Below, piece after piece: positions 1 through 10,750 of a stretch of 64,000 nucleotides of DNA. Source of the DNA: Lepidostoma basale (lineage: Eukaryota > Arthropoda > Insecta > Trichoptera > Lepidostomatidae); the NCBI GenBank assembly GCA_022606425.2, contig JAHDVF020000993.1, forward strand, positions 372,001-436,000, read 5' to 3'. Both the position numbers and the translations under genes were made by a program. Each line of letters starts with the position of its first letter. Within the stretch, counting starts at the first letter, position 1. The notes under the pieces are model-generated. The model was not told the DNA's origin and searched no databases. It saw only the letters and a program-made list of their open reading frames with translations.

Positions 1-61
1 AAATAATGTAATGTAATGTAAGTTGTGCTAGAAAGTTGTATTTTTAAACATTTAAATAGGT

Positions 62-641
62 GCGGGTAACAAAGTGAATGGAGCTTTAAAAGTAGTTATT
101 GGAAACAAGAATTTATCAATGAAAGCGAAAATGGCCGTTCACAATGGAGTTCTGGTCCCAACCCTTATGTATGGAAGCGAAGCTTGGAACTGGCAGAAGA
201 AAGATGAGAGCAGAATAAATGCGGTAGAGATGAGGTCCCTAAGACGTATGTGTGGTAGAACGATGTACGACAGAATCTCAATTACTGATATTAGGAAGTA
301 ATGTAGAGCGAAAGAAGGTATTATGAACAAAATTATGAAAGGTTCGCTGCGTTGGTTCGGACATATGGAGCGAATGGGTGAAGAAAGAATGGTTAAAAAA
401 GTATACGTTAACGATGTAAATGAAGTAAGGAGTCGAGGTAGACCGAGGAAAACATGGCATGACCAAATTAATCAAATATTAAATGTTGGTCGTGTCAGAA
501 GCCGGAAGTATCGACGTGCGTGTATGACTCGATGTATGAATGTGGAGGAAGATAGAGAAGTGTGCCAGGATAGAGTAGTGTGGCGGTCCATTCTCTCTGC
601 CTACCCCTGCGGGGAAACGGCGTGATGGTTTGTTGTTGTTG
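62..641 (+). pseudogene. LINE-A 3' end (RTE-like), one nonsense codon
   Basis: 5'-truncated LINE copy encoding the C-terminal tail of an RTE-type reverse transcriptase. Motifs in order are YGSEAWNWQKK, SLRRMCGR, GSLRWFGHMERM, RGRPRKTWHDQINQIL and CQDRVVWRSILSAYPCGETA, followed by a stop and a (GTT)n tail. The frame is open from 74 to 625 except for TAA at 299-301, where the copy at 42.3 kb has GAA, so a single substitution broke it. A 9-bp repeat (taaataggt) at 53-61 and 642-650 fits a target-site duplication. The endonuclease and polymerase core are absent, so the copy is dead. LINE class is clear; the clade is inferred. Confidence 0.85.
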
Positions 642-1080
642 TAAATAGGTTCTTTGTGTACCTTATGTTCAAATTATACGCCTCGAAGAAATTTGAGATA
701 CGTATAATATATTTCCACTTAAAGATATAACCAGAGCGGAATTCAAATTTACCTGAGAGTGTTCATATTTCGCGGGGCACACGAGTCCCTAACAAGGGCC
801 ATTAATGCTAAAATCCAGACAGCTTCGCTACCTCCAGCAATACATCGGACGAATAACTTATGCCATATTAAGGGAACTAAACACAGTTAGCCCCAACTGC
901 CTGCCTGAGTTGTGAGAAGTTACCCTAAATAGGAATTACTATTCCCGCCCCCACCCAACGGCGGGGGACGTGTGAAGTGTGGGCTTCTGTAAATCAAAGG
1001 GAAGTTTATGGATAGTGTCAAGAGTAACTGTTGATGTTGTGATGCTAATAGGTCCTAATATCGAAATATTACTCACATTG
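642..1080. other. Non-coding spacer, no gene seen
   Basis: AT-rich spacer between two LINE-A remnants. It has a short GC-rich stretch near 945-975 (a gcggggg-type hairpin) but no convincing reading frame or repeat assignment. Confidence 0.5.
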
Positions 1081-1081
1081 C

Positions 1082-1160
1082 ATTTTATTTATGGAAGTGA
1101 AGCATAAATCAGGCAAAAGAAGGATGAAAGCAGAATTTATGTAATAAAAATGAGATCTCT
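1082..1160 (+). pseudogene. LINE-A fragment, upstream half of an interrupted copy
   Basis: Decayed plus-strand piece with LYGSEA, an in-frame stop, then QKKDESRI and MRSLRQ. It is interrupted by a minus-strand LINE-A end, and the older copy appears to resume at about 1497. Confidence 0.6.
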
Positions 1161-1164
1161 TAGA

Positions 1165-1420
1165 CAAACAAACAAATCATCAAGCCGTTTCTCCGCAGGG
1201 GTAGACAGAGAGAATGAACCGCCACACTACTCTATCCTGACACACCTCTCTAGCTTCCTCCACATTAATACAGCGAGTCATACACGCAAGTCGATTCTTC
1301 CGACTTCTAACATGCCGAATCTTTAAAATTTGATTAATTTGGTGATGCCATGTTTTCCTCGGTCTGCCTCCTGTGTGCTCCATATGTCAGAAATAACGCA
1401 GCGATCCTTTTATAATTTTT
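1165..1420 (-). pseudogene. LINE-A 3' end nested in another LINE-A
   Basis: Minus-strand fragment with an open frame at 1180-1383 (GRPRKTWHHQINQILK, CQDRVVWRFILSVYPCGETA) and a (TTTG)n-like tail at its plus-strand left edge (aacaaacaaa). It lies inside a plus-strand copy of the same family, so it is a later insertion. Confidence 0.75.
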
Positions 1421-1496
1421 GTTCATCGAAGCTGTGTTGAATCTATTTAGAATTTAGTGTCAAATGCAAATAAAAGAAATGATTGCAGTGTGAATG

Positions 1497-1750
1497 AAAG
1501 TATTATGAACAAAATACTGAAAGGTACGGGCACATGAAAATAATGAATGAAGAAAGAATGGTAAAAAAAGTTTATGTAAACGACGTTAACAGAACTAGAC
1601 AGAGAGGAATACCGAGGAAAACGTGCCGCGATCAAGTATGTCGGCCACGTGAGGAGTCGGATAAATCGACGTTAGTGCATGATACGATGTTTGAAAGTTT
1701 AGGAAGCGAAAGAAGTGTGTCAAGAACAGCGTGGCAATCTATTATTTTTG
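1497..1750 (+). pseudogene. LINE-A fragment, downstream half of an interrupted copy
   Basis: Plus-strand remnant reading ERMVKKVYVNDVN, then RGIPRKTCRDQV with internal deletions. It ends in a decayed version of the usual VVWRSIL region and has no clear tail. Confidence 0.6.
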
Positions 1751-2061
1751 TACAGGGCGGACGTGTATAATCCGAAATATTTTTGTGAAAAGTTCAAAAA
1801 CTTGTTTTTCAAAAGTGATTCAAATTTTACGTCGTTGTTTAAGTAACATGACATGCAGCATATTTTTATTGAACAAATTGTTTTTATTGCTCAAAATTAA
1901 GTAAAGGTGTGACCTGTATTAGTTATTATTAGATATGTTATTAATTATTAGTCTAAACAATATTGTATCTTTTTTGATAATATTGCATTTTTTTTAATTC
2001 ATCACACGTCTCACTTAACTTCCTTTACATACCTTCTCTAATATTCCAAGTACCAATGCAG

Positions 2062-2160
2062 CACTGCACTCTCCATTGTTCGCCCCCGCGGGCAAAGTGA
2101 CGTGATGGGTGGCGGACCTCATCGCCGTCTCTAGGCATTACCCACATCCACTTAAATCTA
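2062..2160 (-). repeat. Old fragment of the composite LINE-A-tailed element
   Basis: It resembles the cctcatcgcc...aggcat block of the element at 59170-59885, in the same orientation, but is strongly diverged. Assigned by eye. Confidence 0.4.
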
Positions 2161-2307
2161 CCTAATATTTCATTATATTTTACCACACACATCCACTATT
2201 CTAAACAATACTGAACTGAACTAAACTATTAAAATATATTAACATTCATTATATAATATATTACAAATTTATTATATAATGATTGTCAAATCACTGAAAT
2301 TTGAAAT

Positions 2308-2408
2308 GAAAATGAAAATGGAGGAAGCTAGAGAGGTGTGCCAGGATAGAGTAGTGTGGCGGTCCATTCTCGTTGCCTACCCCTACGGGGAAACGGCGTG
2401 ATGGCTTG
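2308..2408 (+). pseudogene. LINE-A 3' terminal fragment
   Basis: About 100 bp with the EEAREVCQDRVVWRSIL and AYPYGETA codons followed by tgatggcttg, the 3' end of the family. Confidence 0.7.
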
Positions 2409-2409
2409 T

Positions 2410-2834
2410 TTTGTATTTTTTATACAATTCTTTTCAATTTTGATAAAAAAGCGTAAAAAACTGAGTTTTTTATTCCTGAAAAATGATTAAAAATATCTAT
2501 AATATTAACTTATATTTGATGTGGGGGTGTTGAAGCCATAGACATATATTATATATTGATTGGAGCACAACAATTCTTGGTGGGCTGTCAATGTAATCAC
2601 GACGTAATCATCGAAGTAAGGAGCGGTTGTCACGTCATGGAATATTAAAATGCGGAGTTTATGATCTGTGAGAGTGACGAGCTGTCTTAGATACTCACAT
2701 CCTAACTGTCAAATGTGACAGTTGAACATTGCTTAAGTATTAAACACCCTCGCTCCTAGTTTTCTTGTGGTTTTGCGGATGAATTTTTAAATTAAAACTT
2801 TAAAAATTCATCGATAACGAAAGAAAAATTGATT
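2410..2834. other. AT-rich spacer
   Basis: No reading frame or repeat family recognised. It contains the paired aatgtaatcacgacgtaatc motif near 2591-2612. Confidence 0.4.
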
Positions 2835-2940
2835 GTTTCTTGAATAATGGTGTAAAACTACATATTTAATTATCAATGATAACGTCTGTTTTCTAAAAGT
2901 TTTATAATATAATTATTTATATGAATGACATGTTCCGCTT
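2835..2940 (+). repeat. Palindromic MITE-1, degenerate left half
   Basis: It carries the ttgtttcttga...tgtaaaact arm, aacgtctgttttctaaaag and atgaatgacatgtt, in the same order as better MITE-1 copies. The right arm is missing. Confidence 0.55.
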
Positions 2941-3017
2941 GTCTACGGTATTCCTGGTATTATGTTGTATACATATTATATTTTACCTGTACTCAATAGA
3001 TGCATTAAACATTTATG
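2939..3017 (+). repeat. 3' UTR fragment of the Jockey-like LINE
   Basis: It matches the 3' UTR after the ORF at 60421-61023 (ttcctggta, ttgttgtat, attttac, gtact, aatagatgc and taaacatt in the same order). It is truncated, with no coding part. Confidence 0.6.
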
Positions 3018-3260
3018 CTATCAACGGACTGGGAGCAGATGCCAACCAATAGGGCGGAGTGGACAAGAGTCGACGGAGAGGACGTGGTCCAGCCGTAGAG
3101 GTAGAATATCTCTCTCCGGGAGTGTGACAAAGTCTGTCATTCTAGGATAGGACTATTTAGTCACATCAGGTGGCACAGAAGACAATACGGTCTGATGATA
3201 CAAAAAAAATAGCTGGTAGTTGGATGTAAAATACGGAAGATAGCAGTGTGTGGAGAAGTA
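3018..3260 (+). other. Possible LINE C-terminal relic, unassigned
   Basis: GC-richer than its surroundings. One frame reads NRAEWTRVDGEDVV, the style of LINE C-terminal tails, but it is short and soon stops. Confidence 0.25.
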
Positions 3261-3450
3261 TGGGGCAGGACTTTGTTCAGAAGTGGACGATATCGGCTGT
3301 TGAAATCATATCATCATTGAGAACCAACCTCCAACTGATCATGCAATACAAGGAGATCTATCAAATTGCCAAATACGAATACAATTCCATCAATCGACAT
3401 TTTTCAAACGCAACGATGTATACTCATAAGTTTCAAATACATATTTCATA

Positions 3451-3616
3451 ATTAAATCCTATAAAACGTCAGTTGTCTAGAAGTTTTATTGTAGTTTCGC
3501 CCTTCTTAGGTATTATCTAATGTTGGACATTTGATAATACCTTAAAGGGCAAAACATGTCATTCCCATAAAATAAAATAAAACTTCTAGAAAACTGACGT
3601 TTTCATTCGTATTAAT
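3451..3616. mobile_element. Palindromic MITE-1
   Basis: Near-perfect hairpin. The left arm reads aaaacgtcag...ctagaagttttatt and the right arm aataaaacttctag...ctgacgttttc. The centre is gtattatctaatgttggac. No ORF; non-autonomous DNA element by structure. Confidence 0.8.
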
Positions 3617-4640
3617 TATTTAATATGTAGTTTTACATCAATATCATCATTAATTTTCGGTCATTCGATATTAAAAAGATTTAACAATTTGTTGAAATTA
3701 AAAAAAAAACGTTTTTCACAAAAGTTTTCAAACTTCTGGTTATATAATTTTTTTTCTTATTATTATTTACACTGTTGATATATTTTTAACAATTAAATAT
3801 TTTTGTTTAACCTCAATTTGTCTTAGTAACTAGAATTAAGTTTCACTCTGTGTTCATATATATTTGTGGTAGCATGTAACTGACTTCAATTTATTTTTAT
3901 AAGTGTTTTTTTTTAATATTATATATTATATGTTTTAGAAATCGCTGTATGTAACATTAAATAAATTAAATTCTATTCAAACTTTGCTAAGAATCATATT
4001 TTTATTGATTGTTTTATGGTATTTTGGAGGCCTGACATTAATAATAATAAAAAACATTATTATTCCTTTCAAAATTCGATAATTCTTTGCTGTAATTTTA
4101 CTTCTTATTGAAATCAAATTAAATAAAAATTTCTTACGTTTTCAGTCAGAGAGTACTTCTCTTCAGTTTATTATTAAATATTTGCTGCCTCTCATCACTT
4201 AGAGAACAAGGAGTACGTATTTACAGAGATGTCGGAGACAAGCATTAATATGTAACGACAAGAGCCCAGTTTGAGAGGATTTCCTTTGTATGAAAGAAAT
4301 ATGCAATAAATATTGAAAGGTCTCGGATTCTTTGATATTTTTTTGTTGTCCGCTGTTCTTGGAGGGGACTCTTTGATATCTGGAACAATAGAGCTCGATG
4401 TATCGGTTCTCTGGTTGAAGAAATATTTTGAATAACAAAGAGAAAGGTACACCTCTTACAGTGTACCTAAAACTATTCTAGGAAAATCACCGCACTGTTC
4501 ATTAAACGTGATTTAAATTATGTATTTATAAACACATTTAAAAAAATATACATATATTATGAAAATTCATATTTACATAGTCTAAAAATTGTTCAATCAT
4601 TCAATATTCTCTATTGACGACCTTGAACAATGATATAAAA
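3617..4640. other. AT-rich spacer, about 1 kb
   Basis: Mostly poly-A/T and short simple repeats. Two overlapping minus-strand frames near 4195-4452 show no recognisable domain and I do not call them. Confidence 0.45.
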
Positions 4641-4643
4641 CTA

Positions 4644-4925
4644 CAATTAACGACTTCGTGGCCTAGTGGTAAGTGATTCGACTGGCACACCGAAGGCATG
4701 AAGTACATCGACGAAAATTGGGTGACAACCGAAACATGCGTGCAAATGTAAAGAAAATGTGTGAAAATACAAAGTGTTATTCTATTCATCCAAATGTAAA
4801 AGATTTGTTTTTATGGAAATTGGGTCACAACCAAAACATGTCTGCAAATCGTAAAAAAGGTGTTTGGAAGTACAAAGTGTTATTTTATTGATTCAAATGT
4901 GAATTCACAACACAAAGTGAAGGCA
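4644..4925 (+). repeat. Repeat with tRNA-like start and a two-unit tandem repeat
   Basis: It opens with ggcctagtggtaagtg, which resembles a pol III A box (no good B box seen). Two units of about 100 bp follow (from about 4713 and 4813), each with attgggt.acaacc.aaacatg and tacaaagtgttatt, ending in ttcacaacacaaagtgaagg. That terminal motif recurs at 30.8 kb and 44.05 kb. Confidence 0.5.
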
Positions 4926-4929
4926 AAAG

Positions 4930-5560
4930 GACAATTCTACTGCATTTGCCTACGATATACAATGTTTAATAACCACCCAGGGCGAACAATCACGTAGTAA
5001 TTATTACTGTGTTATTTATTGCGTGTCATCCTGGACCCGGCCGCGGTAATTTCATTCCGGCCCCTGGAATAATAATATTCCCGCCTATTTTTGTTACCCC
5101 CTTCACCGCAAACAGGCTCCCATACCCCGCACATTCCGAGTAATCAATTCGGTAATCGGTTTACGGCAGAATGGTTTATTTGGCATATAGATACTCGTAT
5201 TAGTGATATTGGTGGCGAGTCATCTCGCTCGAATCCTTGAACGCAAAGTTCCGGTAACACCCGATATTAATTGATTATTTATTAATTGACTTATGTGATG
5301 TACGACGAATTTAATTAATTAACGTAAATAATTAGGTAAATGATAACTGAAATAATTCAGGAACAAACAAAAGAGCATATGTTTTATCCAAAATAATTTG
5401 ATTGTACAAACGTATACGAATTTTCGTTTTTGTTTTATTTTAAATATAATTTTAAAAATCAACAACTTTTTCTTTAATAGAGTTAGATTTAAGGGAAACA
5501 ATTTTATATTTATTATTTTACGACTTAATTATTTTGCGTTAACACCAATCAAATTATTTA
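4930..5560. other. Single-copy spacer with a GC-richer island
   Basis: 5020-5230 is clearly GC-richer than its surroundings, with no long ORF and no match to any repeat family in the window. It could be conserved non-coding DNA. The rest is AT-rich. Confidence 0.35.
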
Positions 5561-5568
5561 TTAAATTA

Positions 5569-5742
5569 TTAATACGAATGAAAACGCCTGTTTTCTAGAA
5601 TTTTTATTATATTTTGAGGGAAATACATGTTTCACCATACAAATGCATTATCAAACATTTGATAATGCCTTAACAAGGCGAAAAATCTCATTTACATAAA
5701 ATATAAAACTTTAATAAAAGAAAAATCATTCCTATTTTTTAT
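5569..5742. mobile_element. Palindromic MITE-1, decayed right arm
   Basis: The left arm is intact (tacgaatgaaaacgcctgtt). The loop reads caaacatttgataatgcc and the right arm is diverged. Confidence 0.75.
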
Positions 5743-5744
5743 TA

Positions 5745-6520
5745 AGAATCAAGTTTTATTTCTAACAGTACTAACCAGTTTCGATCCTAGCAAAGCGTGA
5801 TTGGGGTATCAAAACAGACTATTTATTAGATATACATAAAATTTAAAGTCTTTTTTCAATTTAATAAAAGAGATTGCAGAAAATTAACGAAATATTTTGA
5901 TTTACATCATTGCAAGAGTACTTCATCTTACGATCACGGGTAATTGACCATCCAAATTTATTACAGTGTAAATTAAAAAGGTTATGAAAAACACATTTTT
6001 TTATTATTTTAATACGGTTCAAAAAAGCTTTCACAAGCGAAGGGGCTTAAACTTAATACATAATTCACAAAAACACGGACAGGCCACGCGATTTCTCAGC
6101 GTCAATGTTGTTTCTTTCGCATTTTTCCAAACAAAATACTTAAAAACGGGCTCGAGGCAGGCTAAAGACGAGATATTCCAAAGCTTTAGAAGTTTCAGAA
6201 ACAGATGCGCCCTGCTGACCCTGTTCCATATCTCCGTTACGAGCAGTGTGGCTATATTGTGTTATGAGCCCCTCAGCTACATCGCTACGGCACTACACCG
6301 GCGCTACGGCGCTACGGTGTTAAGCTTCTACGCCTTATAGGTTGTTAATAAAGTTTCCATATACCAATAATTGCCTCAATTTTAAAGTGCGATTAACCGT
6401 CAATTTACTTACATTAAACGCAATAAACATAAATAATCTTTTTAGAACTAAGAACACACAAAATTTCATTCAAATTTCAAACCAGGAAATTTAATTTTTT
6501 TATTAATTAAAACACTTTAC
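5745..6520. other. Single-copy spacer with a 118-codon open frame
   Basis: 5984-6340 (+) is open for 118 codons and GC-richer from 6110 to 6330, with short internal repeats (gctacggc) near the end. I recognise no domain and see no clear splice sites, so I leave it as unassigned sequence. Confidence 0.3.
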
Positions 6521-6526
6521 CGATAA

Positions 6527-6754
6527 AATTTAAAACACTGTTATAACATAACAACTTTTTTTATTCACTGAGAGTGTCGCGACAGCTGTTTCGCAGCAAC
6601 CGATGCTGACATCATTAGGTGTTACAAAAAAATATTTGTTGAACACAGTTTATTGTAACACCTGATGATGCCAACATTGGTTGGCGAAACAGCTGTCACG
6701 ACACTCTCAGTGAATACAAAGAAATTGTGATATTATAACAGTGTTTTAAATTTT
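6527..6754. mobile_element. Long-inverted-repeat MITE-2
   Basis: Arms of about 95 bp. The left arm contains gagtgtcgcgacagctgttt and the right arm aaacagctgtcacgacactc, flanked by ttataaca/tgttataacagtg. A motif agtatcatagtgtttcg follows immediately, as at 56.1 kb and, inverted, at 35.7 kb. No ORF. Confidence 0.8.
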
Positions 6755-6837
6755 AACAGTGAAGTATCATAGTGTTTCGCCCAAAACAATTGACTAATTA
6801 ATTAAAACATAGTTTTATTTTGAAACATAGTTTAAAA

Positions 6838-6981
6838 CATTATCGACGCGCGTGCATGACACGAAGTATGAATGATGAGGAATCGAGAGAAATATGTCAG
6901 GAAAGAAAAGTGTGGCAATCCATTCTTTCTGCCTACCCCTTCGGGGAGACGGCGTGATGGTTAGTTAGTTAGTTAGTTAGT
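6838..6981 (+). pseudogene. LINE-A 3' terminal fragment, (GTTA)n tail
   Basis: Encodes the RACMTRSMNDEESREICQ-type ending, then cttcggggagacggcgtgat and five GTTA units. It represents the subfamily with the (GTTA)n tail, unlike the (GTT)n copy at 62-641. Confidence 0.75.
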
Positions 6982-6994
6982 TTTATTTTTCTTT

Positions 6995-7150
6995 TTAGGA
7001 TATTTTTCTCGACTTGTTGAGTTTATATCGTTCTTTTGACGTTAAAAGTGTAAAGCCTTCAAAACATGCCGAGAAAAATAAACTCAGAAGTGGAAAAACA
7101 GTGTTTTAATTCGTAAAAATTGCCACTATGGAATTCCGTAGTGTTTATTT
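6995..7150. mobile_element. MITE-3, partial
   Basis: The right arm (catgccgagaaaaataaactc, aacagtgttttaattc) matches the hairpin at 37536-37757. The left arm is diverged. Confidence 0.55.
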
Positions 7151-7696
7151 ATTTTATTTAAATTTATTTTATTTATATTTAGTTTTTTTTAAATCCGGAA
7201 ATTTCAAATGATTTTGATTTGTTAATACTATAATGTATAATAACTAACTTTAGTGTACGTATTTTAGTTTGATCTATTGATTTTTTTACCGATGTTATAG
7301 ATATTGTAGTAATTATATTAAATTATATAGCTGAAAAAAAAACATCGTTAATTCCTGGATTTTGTATGTGGATGATATTAACTGATTTCCGAATACCGAT
7401 GGGAGCCACTAAAATCACTGTGCAAGAACATAAGCGGCATTTCATATGTTCAGCTGAAGAACGCTGCAGAAGACCGAAAACAGTGTAAAACAAGGTGCAA
7501 GACTTTGTTGCAAACTTTTCCCTGGGATTGAAACAGCAAAGAAGAAAAGGCATTCATAATTTGACTAGAAAGAAGAATGCTTCCTATACCGTTGATGGAT
7601 TTGATCAGCAATTCAGAAAACCCTAGAAGAGCTCCTTGTAGTCGAGAATTTGCGAAAATTCACTAATTCCGTACAATTCCCAATCTGGGTCACACC
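7151..7696. other. AT-rich spacer
   Basis: A 76-codon minus-strand frame at 7323-7553 shows no recognisable domain. Nothing else seen. Confidence 0.35.
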
Positions 7697-7697
7697 A

Positions 7698-8440
7698 TAA
7701 TAATAATAATAATAATAATATGCTAACTTTTAAAGCGCCGTTTTTGTGATGTAATCACCTCAAGGGCGCATTAAGACGTGTTTTAAATCTTAAAAATCTA
7801 AATGAGACCGCTTAAAAAACGATCGGTTTAAAAGTATAGTAGAACAAAGTATAAATTTTTAAATTGGGTATGAAATATGAAAAAGATGGGTTTTCAATTT
7901 AGATCTGAAATCTGTCGGATCATTTATGCATCTAAGGTGTGAAGGGAGATTGTTCCAAGCTGATGGACCGGCTACCGCGAACGCTCGATCCCCGAAATTT
8001 GTACTGGGGCAACGCTTCGGCTCAACTAATCTTCCTATTGCTGAGGAGTTCGCCGAGCGAAGTGTGGATTTCCTTGAATTTAGGCTGTCCGTTATACAGA
8101 GTTCAGATATATAACTTGGTGCCATTCCATGTAGCGCTTTAAAGACTGTCCAGCAGAGTTTATACTGGATTCTTTCTGGACTTTTAAGCCAGTGAAGTTC
8201 TTTGAGATGTTGTGTTATATGGGACTTTTTTGGAATGCCTTTAATGAGCCTTGCTGCTGCATTGAACGCAGATTGAAGTTTGTTTATTTGTTGTTTTGGA
8301 ATGTTTGCATAAATTCCATTACAATAATCAAGTCATGACACAACGAAGGAATTTACAAGATTTTTGAAAGTGTCATGGGGAATACTCCTTTCGACGGATT
8401 TTAATCGTCTTAGGTGGAAGAAACTAGCATGGATACTGCT
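7698..8440 (-). pseudogene. CR1/L2-like LINE 3' end
   Basis: Reverse-transcriptase C-terminal region on the minus strand. In order it reads FFHLRRLKSVERSIPHDTF, LDYCNGIYANIP, NKLQSAFNAAARLI, KELHWL, ALHGMAPSYISEL, then FGDRAFAVAGPSAWNNLPSHL and FRSKLKTHLF. An in-frame stop replaces the residue before LDYCN. The open C-terminal part is 7859-8125. A 3' UTR of about 140 bp and a (TTA)n tail at 7698-7720 end the element. A second copy of its 3' UTR is at 11708-11902. 5'-truncated and inactive. The assignment rests on the SVAGPxxWNxLP ending typical of CR1/L2-type LINEs. Confidence 0.8.
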
Positions 8441-8479
8441 ATATGATTCTCCCAATTATGATATGGGCAAGATAGAAAA

Positions 8480-8640
8480 ATGACGTGGTCTAAAACAACT
8501 ACAAACGTCTTGGCTGCACAACATTAAACAATGAACTTAGAATAAGTCGCGTAGAGGAAGGAGCTAGTTATTCCAGGCTGTGCAAGACGGAATAATCTTC
8601 CAGAAGTGATGGAAATTATCGGGAAAACCTGATATGGTAT
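8480..8640 (+). pseudogene. LINE C-terminal relic (SWLHNIK type)
   Basis: One frame reads LKQLQTSWLHNIKQ, then stops alternating with LFQAVQDGIIFQ and PDMV. This is the typical end of insect RTE-like LINEs, with at least three nonsense codons. Relatives are at 18515-18600 and 56647-56765. Confidence 0.55.
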
Positions 8641-9114
8641 AAAAGATTTATTAATTATGTTTAATTAGTTGATAATACCAGCGGTGTATTAACATCTTTC
8701 AATTATCTTAACTAAAAAAATATGGGTAAGCAGTACAATGATTGGCACTCTAAGAAAAACTTTTCATGTTTCAAGTCTATGCGTCTCACTGTTTATGTTT
8801 ATGTTTTTTTTCTTTTTAAATTCATATTTTATGAACTATTTAGATAATAAAAAACACACACAGCAATCCTTCTGAAATAACCATTAGTCGTAGATTTTTT
8901 TGCAAAAAAAATATCCTAAAAACATAATCATTGGCACCTCGAGTATAATGATTGGCATAACGTAAATGTATAATTATTGGCACAGTAAATATATTTATTC
9001 AGAGGGATCATTCTCATTATCTACTTCTAAATTGGTTGTTTCTGTACTAATCGAAGTAGGTTTAAGTTTTTTTGTAAATATTAAATAATGCATTGAAATC
9101 AGGTGACTTGTGAC

Positions 9115-10363
9115 TCAATTTTTTTCATTTCCAACATTTTTTTCAAAGTCTTGATAGTATATTGTTATGTTCTTGTTTTGCCTTGGAAGTGTAGATCCAC
9201 CAAGACATTTAGGAAAATCAATTGCCGATGCATTCCATGGAAAAAGTCCACATGCTCTAAAACCATTTCTGATTATATTATTGTTTACATGCTTTTGTAG
9301 AACAATTTGTAGAATTGGACCGAAATCTGCTTTTGTCAACACCTTGCTTATGTTGTTTCGTCTCCAATCTAACACTCCTCTTTTCCATGCTGATTTAATT
9401 GGCTTGAATGCAGCTACGTCTGCTGGTTGAAGAACTCTGGTTGCATTTGGGTACAATGCTATTAAAATTATGCCTAATTCCGTACACATTTTACTAAGTT
9501 CATAAGTCGTATGACTTTTATGACCATCTACAAAAAGAATAACTGGGAATTTAGTTTTAATTTTGTATAAATGTGGATGAAGTACATTTTTTATATAGTC
9601 AATGAAAATGTCTCCTTTCATCCATCTATTGTCTGACAAAGCGATTCCCCAGTCAGGATGAATAGATTGATGAATGCAATTTTGCATTCTTTTTAATGGA
9701 AAAATTACCATTGGCGTAGTCGTTTCACCATTAGCTAAGAAGGTAAACATAACTGTCAAACATATCTTCCCCGGTGCATGTTCAACTTCATAAACATTTC
9801 TTGCTCCTTTTTGTGCCAAAACTTTTGTATTTTTTGGGCATAATTGAAAATTTGTCTCGTCACCGTTAAGGACTCACCGCTAAATATTTTTCAGCTTGGC
9901 TAAACCAGCCTCTTATATTATTTTCAGAAACAGTAGAGCTTGCAGCTGTCACTGCTTCTGAGGTTCTTATTGAAATCTCCGAGTGACGTTTCAAAAACAA
10001 TTTATACCACCCTTCTCCTGGTGTATTGTTTATAAACGTATTAGTCCTAAGATTGTTCTTCAAAAAATACTCCACACTATTCATAACAACTTCTTTCCTT
10101 TTGGAAAATCCTTTCCTACTGCTAGTACAAATCCACTCCACCAGAATGGATTCTTCAGCTTCATTCAAAACTGTACATGGTCCATGTCGAGATTTTGTAA
10201 AATTTGAGCTTAATCTAAATTGGATTGTTGCCCTAGGAACATTGAATTTTTTAGCCGCAGTTTTTTTCGGCATCCCATTTCTCACAGCTTCCAATGCAAG
10301 TTGTATTTCTATCTCTGAATATTTCTTCATATATTTTCCCTGACTTGATGGTACTTTAGGCAT
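9115..10363 (-). pseudogene. pogo/Tigger-like transposase, broken in the middle
   Basis: The N-terminal part (9866-10363) has a psq/CENP-B-type helix-turn-helix (KYSEIEIQLALEAVRNG, KKTAAKKFNVPRATIQFRL), then a Tc5/CENP-B-like second DNA-binding region (GWYKLFLKRHSEISIRTSEA). The C-terminal part (from about 9857 down to 9115) is a DDE_1 domain. Its candidate catalytic acids are D in NGDETNFQL, D in FVDGHKSH and D in LQPADVAAFKP. The two parts are in different frames. The frame change lies near 9855-9875, where about a dozen residues expected between EKYL and NGDE are missing, so a small deletion broke the gene. ATG at 10363 follows a good acceptor (ttattttcag). Jerky-like host genes derive from the same family, but the TIR context argues for a transposon. 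Confidence 0.85.
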
Positions 10364-10366
10364 TTT

Positions 10367-10750
10367 CTGAAAATAATTAAGATAATTCCATTACAATATC
10401 CCAAAAGACCCGATTAGCATAAAGATTGGCACCATTAAAAAGTATAAACATTGGCACTGCCAATAATATATTTTTAGCTTGTTTGTCAAGTTATGCATAC
10501 TAAAACTATTTGAATATCATTATACATTAAATTTTGTCAAGAAAAAATTACATTAAAATATAGGTATTATCAAAAAGTACAGAGATTGGCATGTATGCCA
10601 ATCACTGAATGATCATACAACTGAAATATACAATTGTTGGCACACCAATATAACCCATTTTTCCAAAACATAACCTCAAAAAGGGGTTTTATAATGTACA
10701 TCAATCCTTTTCCACCAAGTAATTACCAAATTCGAAAGTAAAAGGCTTAC
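10367..10750 (-). other. Candidate 5' UTR intron of the pogo-like transposase
   Basis: On the minus strand the donor CAG|GTAAGCC has GT at 10750-10749. The acceptor attattttcag|AAA ends at 10367, three bases before the transposase ATG. The 384-nt interval would remove the untranslated leader. Inferred from splice consensus only. Confidence 0.45.

Noticed and set aside
5984..6340. 118-codon plus-strand ORF as a gene
   Set aside because: No domain, no splice context and low-complexity repeats near the end; chance openness is plausible.
6961..6981. Telomeric repeat
   Set aside because: The repeat is GTTA/TTAG, not TTAGG, and it directly follows the LINE-A terminus, so it is a LINE tail.
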